From Piscicola geometra (Eukaryota > Annelida > Clitellata > Hirudinida > Piscicolidae), in the NCBI GenBank assembly GCA_943735955.1, contig OX030956.1, positions 12,146,894 through 12,210,893 on the forward strand: a stretch of 64,000 nt of DNA, in the 5' to 3' direction. This document shows, one piece after another, positions 54,169-64,000 of this stretch. A program made the position numbers and the translations under genes. The notes below the pieces were generated by a model, which saw only the letters and a program-made list of their open reading frames with translations, searched no databases and was not told the origin of the DNA. Positions within the stretch are counted from its first letter, which is position 1. Each line of letters starts with the position of its first letter.

Positions 54169-57100
54169 ATGAAAATATTTACATTTTATTTCATTGCATT
54201 AATTTTAATTGCATTTCTAATAAACCACTCGGCTGGAAAAGGTTTGCATAAAAACGATATATTGATGAATATTTTCAAAAGACACATTCGAATGTGAAGT
54301 TCAAGTACAGACTTTTATTTAAAATAAAAATTTTGTTTTCAATGATGAGAAAAATTAGAAATGACTGATTGATTTGAACAAATTTCATTTCAAAAACTAT
54401 CTTTAAATTCAGAAACCAATATAGAGATAACAGTTATTTTGCCAAAAACGGTGGTTCTGGAGATTCCAATCACTGACAAGTTCACGCTGAAACTCGAACT
54501 GAAAGAAGCGAGAGAGGAAATAGAGAATGCTGAAGTGATTTCTGAAGACCGCAATCATGAAATGGTGGCGCATCCAGGCGATGAACACGAAGTTAAACTC
54601 ATTAATGTTTTCTACTCTTCGATTAAAACATTTTAATTAACGATTTTTTAAGTTTAAAACACTTCTGTTATTCTTACCGATTATTTCCTTATACATTTTG
54701 GTGTTTTCCAACTCCAGCACACAGCGATTTACAAAAACGAAGAGCACAAAGCTGAGTTCACGATCACCTTATTCGAGAATACCACCTCCAAGCTTACAAC
54801 TTACGTGCGTATATCACTTAATTTTGCAGTTTTCTATAAAATACCTTGATTTTTTAGTTTTTAATTGCCTTGTATATGGTCCTTTTCAGATTGGAAGTTT
54901 TTATGACAAAAAGCAAGAATATAACGTAATGCCTGCCGACTACAACGAAGAAGCCTTGGGAGACAGGGTGGAAGAAGAAACAAGCTTCTTTATAAACGGA
55001 CAGCCGTATAAACTATCCAAGCTCAAGCCGAACATGAACCTCGATTTCAAGAATGATGGTATTATTAAGTTTTTCTATTTGAATTTTTTTCAAGATAACT
55101 TTTAGTCTTCATCTATTTATTCCATATTTTTTACCACTACTGAATTCAACGGTTTGAACCCACCCAGAGTTTCTAGTAGATCCCACGATGAGCAACGAAA
55201 CGCTCGCTGATGTTTTCAACGAAACAAGTTCAATCAAGGCAGCGACGATGCAAGTAAGCAACCAGTACAGCGACAAGCAAGAACTTGTCACTGAGCTTCT
55301 TGTCATCATTGACTTGTCGATCTACGAAAAGTGAGATGAAAGTGATCTTTTTATTATGTTTCTTCATAATGCGCTCAACCATGGTAGAGCCTAGTGGGAG
55401 CTGTTTGGCAGACTTTGTCAGAGCCAAGGATTGATGGATGAATCATGTTTCGAATTGTAAAAATAATGTTAAAATATTTTTTGATTGGCGAAGTTAACCA
55501 AGTATCTAATTGAACACTGCTTTTAAAAATTGTTTTTTAGTTTGTTTTTTTTAAATAATATTTAATAATATTTATAACTAATTTTTCACAGGTTTATGAA
55601 ATTTAGCAAAAACAATCCCAAGACAGCCATCGACCACATCAAGTTCTACTACATTCACCTCCTAAGCGCTGTTAGTGCCAGCTTACAAGTCAATCAATCA
55701 ATCACTAATGATTTGTATAGCGCCCTTTACTAAAGAACAAAAGCGCTCAGCGAACAAGTCACTCATTATTAACAACAGTCACTCCCTGTACCACTTTTTT
55801 GTCTTGAACTATGCTCATTGTAAATCTTTTTTTCACTATTAATGAATATATGTTTCAAATAGTAATCATAACTTATTCATAACAAGGTTAACGAGAGGTA
55901 TAAAGGAATCAAACACCCGGAATTCAGCTGGTCAATGAAGGTGACAGCCTTGTACATCGCCAGAGTATGTGGGGAAAAGTTTATCGAATTCACTTTGAAC
56001 GTTAATTCAACCTTGAAATTTTGAAAAAGTTTAACTATTTTGTAAACCAGTAACAAATCAAAGTTATAGAATTTTTTTTATAACTATTAAAAACGTCTTT
56101 ATTGCATGAGCGCAGAGAAACTTAATACCTTTTTGTGAAATGTAGAACTTTTTCGGAATTGTAAAACTTGTTCGGATTGATTAACTTTTCAGACAAAGCA
56201 GGAAGCTCCTTTCACGAATGACCGCAGAGTAAGGCTTTGCCAAAAAGATCTGGAAGGAACGAAGTCATTGCTTTATATGGATAAGTGGGTGAAGGAGCAG
56301 GTGAAAAGTGGCTAAATAAATTGGCCTTCTTTCGACCTCACCCTAATGTACCACGAGTGAGAAATTCATTTTTAGACATCAAATTTTTCATTATTCTGCG
56401 TATTTATTTAATTTAAAATTAGTTTGTTCCATAATTGACTGAATGTTTCAAGGCTAAAAATCATGAAAATTTTTACAAACACGTAGAAAAAATCCCATTT
56501 TCATTATTTACCACTTAATAATATTTTTATAAAATGTTCCTTATTTCAAAAAGCCAGGGAAGGAACTGCCTTCTGAACAAACCGTCTCACCTGCTGCGAC
56601 CTATGAACGCCAGTTCCAACTTGGCCATCATGCCAGGCCAAAAGTACTCACTGACGGAGCAATGCGCTATTTCCTTTGGCCCAGGCTCTGTCTACTGCGG
56701 GGTGATTATGGTTTTAGTTTAACTCATCTTTGTAAGATTTGTAACAATTGGTTCTTAAAAGCTAGTTTCTTTTTAAGCAAATTCTTTTAAGAAAAGAAAT
56801 ACATTTTTAGAATTATTAAAATAATTGAGACAGTTCAATAACTAAAATCATTTTAACAATTAAAAACCTAATGAATAGAATTAAAATTGTTCCTGAGTTT
56901 TGAAAACAACAGAATTATTTCTCATGCACACTACGCCAGGGAGACACACTACAAGATGCACTATGCAAGAACTTGGCTTGTTCTTTGCCAGCTCGAAATG
57001 AGATATCCACGACGCGAAACTTCAGGCCGATGGACGGGACTTCTTGTGGCAACCGAAAGTGGTGCATCAGTGGCCGCTGTGTCGCCGACGCTAAAGCTCC

Positions 57101-57444
57101 CGTCTTTAATCGTTGGTAGTTTCGAATAGATTTTTTAAATGTTTTGGGTTTATTAAATAAATTAAAGTTTTAAAAATCAATTTGTGTAAATTTTATTCAA
57201 TTTATTATAAGCAATATAATAATATAGTTCTATGATAATTCATTTTAATTAAACAGCTAAGAAATGCCGATACGGAGATGTTAGTATCATTTTCTATCAT
57301 CGGAATAGCAGGATAACCTGCTCCACCGTGAGAGACAGAAACAAGGATCTCTGTGAGGATGAAAATGTTGCTAATCTATGCTGTAAAACCTGCAATGATG
57401 CCAAAGCGAACTCGAGCCCCAGGGAGGAATTTACGTTAAATTAA
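54169..57444 (+). pseudogene. Reprolysin/ADAMTS-like secreted metalloprotease, copy A, catalytic exons lost
   Basis: Exons: 54169-54241 (signal peptide), 54413-54591, 54718-54804 and 54890-55058 (propeptide), 55168-55330, 55592-55688, 55887-55964, 56193-56356 (start of the protease domain, ELLVIIDLSIYEK), then 56554-56701 and 56940-57111 (cysteine-rich, PGQKYSLTEQCAISFG and DGTSCGNRKWC as in ADAMTS proteins) and 57257-57444 (KKCRYGDVS, cysteine-rich). Introns are GT-AG with agreeing phases. The family consists of zinc proteases acting outside the cell. Damage: TAA at 56313-56315, and the two exons carrying the zinc site are missing between about 56476 and 56540, where copy B has them. The exon at 57257 has lost its donor (GTGAGG to GGGAGG) and runs to a stop. 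Not functional as a protease. Confidence 0.85.
55689..55765 (+). mobile_element. TATAGCGC-type element in intron of copy A
   Basis: AATCAATCAATCACTAATGA, TTTGTATAGCGCCCTT and AACAAAAGCGCTCAGC. It starts exactly at the splice donor of the exon ending 55688, so the donor GTCAATC is contributed by the repeat edge. The copy in B (61307-61375) is at the identical place. Confidence 0.75.
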
Positions 57445-58796
57445 ATTTCAATAAATTTGATTTCTAAAGGTTTTATAAGAAGCAAATTGCATTGAAAGAG
57501 TTAAAAAAATAATTTAAGTCGATTAAATTTAAAAAGATTCTTTTCTATTCGTAAAAATGTTTAAGCTCGTCTGTATTGAGATTAAAGAATCATTGTACCA
57601 CATAATTTTAGCAACCCCAATCGACTTATGCTAATGAGCAAAAGTGACGTTTTACAGTAAAATTATGGAAAAGTCTTAAAATTTAAGTTATGCGTTATTC
57701 TATCGAAATAAAAAGCAAGTGCATGAAAGACAATTTCATTATCTTTTAAATGAGTATTTTATTAATAAATTATGTATTATGTAAGCTTTCAAATAAAAGG
57801 ATTTTAATCAAAATATCCCTTGAATCTAGCGTAACAGTAAAAAGCTATAATTTAGGGACTGCTACTTTTTATACGTACTTATTCATTTCTTAATCCGCTA
57901 ACCAAAAAATTACGTATAATATTGAATTATACATTATTAGATTCGTCTTTAAATAATCTATCATTATATTTTTCTTAAGTTGAATAAATATTAAGTGAGA
58001 AGCCAGAAAACTCGAGGCAAAGCTTTAAATTTAGTAATTTGGGAATCAAAAAAAGATAGTTTTTACTTAAGAAAGTTATTGAAAAAGTATAAGTTATACT
58101 CAATAAAATTCTGTAAAAAAGTTTTGAAAAAACCTTTTTTAAGTATACTAAATAGATTTTAAAGTGTAAATGCTTTCGACTTAACAAAAAATTGTTAAGT
58201 TATTAAGTTAAAATAGGTATAACTTTTTTTTAAACAAACAAATTAAAATTTGGTTAACGTATTTAACATCAGTAAATCAAAATCTACAATTTGAGCGTTT
58301 CAATTTTTGAAAAGTATATAATAATTAATAAGAATAAACTACTGTAAAGGTTGATTTCTTCCGTAAATGAAGCTTTTAAAATGTTAATAACTTTGTCATT
58401 TTGAAAGATATTATTCTTTTAACTTTTAATTCTGATTCCTTGTATCAAATTAAATAAAACTAATGATTTTCAACAATATAGGAAGAAAAAAACAAAAGTT
58501 AGGACAAAAGAACAATATTTCTGTTTTGTGAGGGGCCGTGAATTGCTCATAGATTATGACGTAAAAACGGTAAAAAAAATGTGTTCTTTTTAAATTTTAA
58601 AATAGGTATAACTTTTTTTTAAACAAACAAATTAAAATTTGTTTAACGTATTTAAAATCAGTAAATCAAAATCTACAATTTGAGCGTTTCAATTTTAAAA
58701 AATGAACAAGTTTTAAAAATCGATTGGGGTTGCTAATAATTTATATTAAAAATTTAAATTCACATTTTAAGCTCTGATTTTTATATTTCTTCCTAG
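57445..58796. repeat. Intergenic/intronic stretch with a ~1.1-kb TIR element
   Basis: No exon seen. GCAACCCCAATCGA at 57611 is inverted near 58721-58734, each flanked by TA, as in a mariner-type non-autonomous element. Inside, a ~105-bp direct repeat (58206-58312 and 58597-58700) contains AGGTATAACTTTTTTTTAAA. Confidence 0.5.
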
Positions 58797-58912
58797 TTGT
58801 TTCTTGCAAGGACAGTGCTTCCTGGTGTAAAGAATACATCTCGAGAAACTCTGGATCATGCAAACAATCGAGCGTGCAAGAGAACTGCTGTGCTTCATGC
58901 AAAGAAACGTGA
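58797..58912 (+). CDS. ShKT-like six-cysteine exon downstream of copy A
   Basis: After a TTCTTCCTAG acceptor comes a 37-codon reading with cysteines spaced as in an ShKT domain (SCKDSASWCKEYI, SGSCKQSS, ENCCASC), ending at TGA 58910-58912. The phase fits the lost donor of the exon at 57257-57444, so it was probably the last exon of copy A before that donor mutated. The corresponding place in copy B is the CPYGYKKQYC exon at 63836. Confidence 0.65.
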
Positions 58913-59834
<922 letters not shown>

Positions 59835-62800
59835 ATGAATCTCTATAAGATTTATTGTTTTTCATATATAACAGCTGTTTTTCTGTTTGTTCAAGCCGCT
59901 GGAAAAAGTGTGTAACAAGCACCTTTAAAAATTCATTAAAATTTTATTAAGTTTGAAATGTAAGAAAGCTGTTACAAAAAAATATTTAAAATAAAATTGC
60001 TTAGAACTCTTTAACAAAAGAATATACAATATTAATTAATTATAATAATAAAACTTTTTAATATTTGATTTTAGCGGCTAAAAAGGAAGAAAATGTTATT
60101 TTACCAAAAACGGTGATCCTCGAGGTTCCAATCACTGACAAGTTCACGCTGAAACTCGAACTGAAAGAAGCGAGAGAGGAAATAGAGAATGCTGAAGTGA
60201 TTTCTGAAGACCGCAATCATGAAATAGTGGTGCATCCAGGCGATGAACATGAAGTTAGAATCATTAACATATGTTTCCACTCCCACATTATGATGTTAAT
60301 TCGTCGATTTCTTCATTTATTTCTACTGAATACTACTCCAGCACACAGCTATCTACAAAAACGAAGAACACAAAGCTGAGTTCACAATCACCTTATTCAA
60401 GAATACCACCTCCAAGCTTACAACTTACGTTAGTCTTAAAATTAATAAGGATTTTATGTAAATTTTGACTTCTTTCAATATCATCTTGTTCAGATCGGGA
60501 GTTTCTATCACAAAAAGCAAGAATATAACGTAATGCCTGCCGACTAAAACGAAGAAGCCTTGGGAGACAGGGTGGAAGAAGAAAAAAGCTTCTTTATAAA
60601 CGAACAGCCGTATAAACTATCAAAGCTCAAGCCGAACCTAAATCTCAACTTCAAGAATGATGGTTTGTAGACTTTTTTAAAGTATTTATTGTTTTAAAAT
60701 AGGTTTTATTCTTGCTATTATCCGATATAGAAATATATCTATTTACCTTTTTTATGTTTTTACTGCTGCCGAATGAATGTTAAAACGTAAAAGAATTCAA
60801 CGGTTTGAACCCACCCAGAGTTTCTAGTAGATCCCACGATGAGCAATGAAATGCTCGCTGATGTTTTCAACGAAACAAGTTCAATCAAGGCAGCGACAAT
60901 GCAAGTAAGCAACCAGTACAGCGGCAAGCAAGAACTTGTCACTGAGCTTCTTGTCATCATTGACTTGTCGACCTACGAAAAGTGAGATGAGAGTGATCTT
61001 TTTATTATATTTTTTCTTAATGCGCTCAACCATGGTAGAGCCTAGTGGGAGCTGTTTGGCAGACTTTGTCAGAGCCAAGGATTGATAGATGAATCATGTT
61101 TCGAATTTTAAAAATAGTCTTTGATAAACAAGTTTAACAAAGTATCTAATTGAACACTGATTTTTAAAATGATTTTTTTAAAATAATATTTATAAATAAT
61201 TTTTCACCGGTTTATGAAGTTTAGCAAAAACAATCCCGAGACAGCCATCGACCACATCAAGTTCTACTACATTCACCTCCTAAGCGCTGTTAGTGCCAGC
61301 TTACAAGTCAATCAATCAATCATTAATGATTTGTATAGCGCCCTTAACTAAGCGAACAAAAGCGCTCAGCGAAAAAGTCACTCATTATTAACAACAGTCA
61401 CTTCCTGTAACACTTATTTGCTTTGAACTAAGCTCATTGCAAATCTTTTTTTCACTATTAATGAATATATGTTTCAAATAGTAATCATAACTTATTCAAA
61501 ACAAGGTTAACGAGAGATATAAAGGAATCAAACACCCGGAATTCAGCTGGTCAATGAAGGTGACAGCCTTGTACATCGCCAGAGTATGTGGAAAAAAGTT
61601 TATCGAATTCACTTTGAACGTTAATTCAACCTTGAAATTTTGAAGAAGTTTAACTATTTTGTAAACCAGTAACAAATCAAAGTTATAGAATATTTTTTTA
61701 AACTATTAAAAATGTCTTTATTGCATGAGCGCATAGAAACTTAAAACCTTTTTGTGAAATGTAGAACTCTTTCGAAATTGTAAAACTTGTTCGGATTGTA
61801 CAATTTTTCACAGACAATGCAGGAAGCTCCTTTCACGAATGACCGCAGAGTAAGGCCTAGCCATAAAGATCTGGAAGGAACGAAGTCATTGCTTTATATG
61901 GATAAGTGGGTGAAGGAACAGGTGAAAAGTCGCCAAATAAATTGGCCTTCTTTCGACCTCACCCTAATGTACCACGAGTGAGAAATTCATTTTTAGACAT
62001 CACATTTTTCATTATTCTGCATCTTTATTTAATTTTAAATTAGTTTGTTCCATAATTGACTGAATGTTTCAAGGCTAAAAATCATGAAAATTTTTAATTT
62101 AATTTTTTTTTTCAACAGTCTTGAAATGGGGTCTGTCATGGGCTTAGCATACTTGGCGGCAGTTTGTGGAGCTTTGCCTGTAGGCCTGGTACGCAACCTG
62201 GGCACTCACGATACCATCTTTACCTCTGCTCATGAATTAGGCCATAAGTTAGAAAGGCTTCAGTTATAATTTTAGTTATAATTTTAGCATTTTATAAAGT
62301 TATTTTAGCATTTTATAAAGGTATTTTAAGATTTTATTAAGTTATTTTAGGAATTTATTAAGTCCTTCTAAGATTTTACAAATTAGTTATAACTCTTCAA
62401 TATATTAAAACGACATTCAAACAAAACAGCATGGGCTCAGATCACGATGCGACAGCTGCATGCACGCCACAGAATTCTTACATTATGGCTCCCTCCATTT
62501 TAGGAGACTCAGGGAACTTCAAAAATGAATTATACTTTTCCCCGTGTACAATTGATAGATTCGCCAGACATATCAGGAATCTTAATAGGTTTTTTAAAAA
62601 AATTAAATCCTTAATATTATTTGGTCAAAATTGGATCAAGTAGTAAATCCAGTTTTTGGCCAAGCTCCAATTGAAACCTACTCAATGACCAATAAAGGAA
62701 AAATATAACCCGCGATGAAAATCCATCATATTTCCTTTCTAATTAAATGTAATTTTTTTATTGCCACTGAAGACGTAAAAAACGTATATATATTTATGAT

Positions 62801-63954
62801 TCAACTATTCTTATTTTTCAAATATCCATATATTTTAAAAGTCAGGGAAGAAACTGCCTTCTGAACAAACCGTCTCACCTGCTGCAGCCTATGGACGCCA
62901 GTTCCAACTTGGCCATCATGCCAGGCCAAAAGTACTCACTGACGGAGCAATGCGCTATTTCCTTCGGCCCAGGCTCTGTTTACTGCGGGGTGATTATGTT
63001 TTCTTTATAAATACTACTTGTAAAATTCATGAATTTGTTTAACAATTTATTTTAAATTAAGCTGGTTTTTAAAAGAAAACTATTTGTTTTCTAAATCATT
63101 TTAGTATTTTTAAAAGTAATAAAAATAGTTCAATTAGAATTTTACTATTTATAAAACAAAAAAATACTTCAAATTTCAAACTTAAAATGTTAACAATCAA
63201 AAACTCCCCAACGCAGGGAGATGTGGTAGAAGATGCACTTTGCAAGAATATAAAATGCACTTATTCAGCCTTGAATCAGTGCTCTTGGAATAGAAACTTC
63301 AGGCCGATGGACGGGACTTCTTGGGGCAACCGAAAGGGGTGCATCAGTGGCCACTGTGTCGCCGACGCTAAAGCTCCCGTCTTTACGCGTTGGTGGTTTT
63401 TAAAATGAATTTTCCAAAATTTATACAATTTTTTGATTTTTCATAAATGGAAATTTCATCGAGCAGCTCAATGAATAATAAACAATGGTAATATTTAAAG
63501 CATTATTCAAATTAAAACAGAAAAGAAATGCCGGTATGGAGACAGTATAGCCATCATTAGTCATTGGATTAACGGCTTAACTTGCAAAATGGTTAGAAAT
63601 ACACACAATCATCTCTGTTATGATGCAAATATTGCTACTCTCTGTTGCAAAACTTGTGAAGATATCAAGTCAAGGTTGAATCCAAGTGAGGAATTTAAAT
63701 TATTAAGTTAAACATAAATTGTAAAATAAAAGTATTTTAAACAAAATTATTTTTTACACTTTTAAAGAAAACCAAGTAAATAGCACAAAAATCTAAAAAT
63801 AAATTAGATGGTTTTTAAAATCTATTTTTTTGCAGCTTGTCCGTATGGATATAAAAAACAGTACTGTAGAAAAGATGATTGTATCTATGAAACTGAAAGA
63901 GAAACTTGTTGCAAAACGTGCGTCAAAAACGCTAACGGATGTTTCAGAGATGAT
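59835..63954 (+). pseudogene. Reprolysin/ADAMTS-like secreted metalloprotease, copy B, partial
   Basis: Exons: 59835-59907 (signal peptide), 60075-60253, 60342-60428, 60494-60662, 60819-60981, 61210-61306, 61506-61583, 61814-61977, 62119-62247, 62430-62588, 62842-62989, 63217-63388, 63521-63685, 63836-63954, continuing past the window. The zinc site HELGH ends one exon and the next begins with GSDHD, together giving the HExxHxxGxxHD signature of reprolysins; SYIMAPS is the Met-turn. Three later exons are cysteine-rich. Damage: TAA at 60545-60547 in the propeptide, and the acceptor before 61210 changed from CAG to CCG. In the exon at 63217 one conserved cysteine is Trp (GTSWGN) and KWC is KGC. 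Probably a secreted zinc protease originally; now likely inactive. The first exon differs from copy A while the propeptide is almost the same. Confidence 0.85.
61307..61375 (+). mobile_element. TATAGCGC-type element in intron of copy B
   Basis: Same position and orientation as in copy A, so the insertion predates the gene duplication. Confidence 0.75.
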
Positions 63955-64000
63955 GTAAGGAAAAGTTTTTTAACACTTGATACTATTTTAGGAATAACAA

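Noticed and set aside
55109..55427. Minus-strand ORFs over protease exon 5 (and 60760-61078)
   Set aside because: They are antisense of a well-supported plus-strand exon conserved in both gene copies.
56887..57129. 80-codon plus-strand ORF over the cysteine-rich protease exon
   Set aside because: It is a shadow frame; the true frame from the acceptor at 56939 has the DGTSCGNRKWC motif and agreeing phases with both neighbours.

Overview
This is animal nuclear DNA, probably from a marine invertebrate. The evidence is a split intron-containing gene for a mitochondrial ribosomal protein, multi-exon secreted-protein genes with GT-AG introns of tens to hundreds of bases, tRNA-derived SINEs, TATAGCGC-type short interspersed elements, Gypsy, hAT and Mutator transposons, and many minisatellites. 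Non-genic DNA is strongly AT-rich and there are no bacterial-style operons. The phylum cannot be fixed from the sequence; a lophotrochozoan is my guess.

Layout. 1-3.0 kb: simple repeats and unresolved exon-like ORFs. 3.3-8.9 kb: a MULE transposase remnant (minus) back to back, across a 30-bp minisatellite, with a NOF-type Mutator transposase carrying a Ulp1-like protease and a PHD finger (plus). The latter is split by a hAT element with a perfect 8-bp target duplication. 9.4-13.2 kb: exons of the mitochondrial ribosomal protein gene MRPS5 (minus), flanked by repeats and lacking the last exon. 14.7-17.8 kb: a Gypsy-type LTR element with 132-bp LTRs and 4-bp target duplication whose RT-end/RNase H segment lies in reverse orientation. 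16.5-45.95 kb: three near-identical head-to-tail copies of a 9.8-kb unit. Breakpoints share the 5-bp word CAAAC and join gag to a hAT gene. 45.2-53.5 kb: a hAT element (complete only in the third copy), SINEs, a perfect 81-bp palindrome, a hAT remnant, and a hAT inserted within another hAT, both with perfect target duplications. 54.2-64 kb: two tandem, damaged copies of a reprolysin/ADAMTS-like secreted metalloprotease gene with cysteine-rich C-terminal exons.

Main results. (1) Each 9.8-kb unit holds a seven-exon gene, assembled here from splice sites, for a 168-residue secreted protein with two domains resembling the potato inhibitor I/eglin fold; it is therefore present three times, and copy 3 has an Ile-to-Thr change. 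(2) MRPS5 is split: all but the last exon lie at 10.2-12.7 kb on the minus strand, and only the last exon lies in each 9.8-kb unit on the plus strand, in matching splice phase. The unit is a rearranged inverted relative of the MRPS5 locus, each side having lost what the other kept. (3) The two metalloprotease copies carry different lesions: one lost the zinc-binding exons, the other keeps them but has a stop codon and a broken splice acceptor.

The inhibitor-like genes and the protease genes are neighbours, but nothing in the sequence proves they act together.
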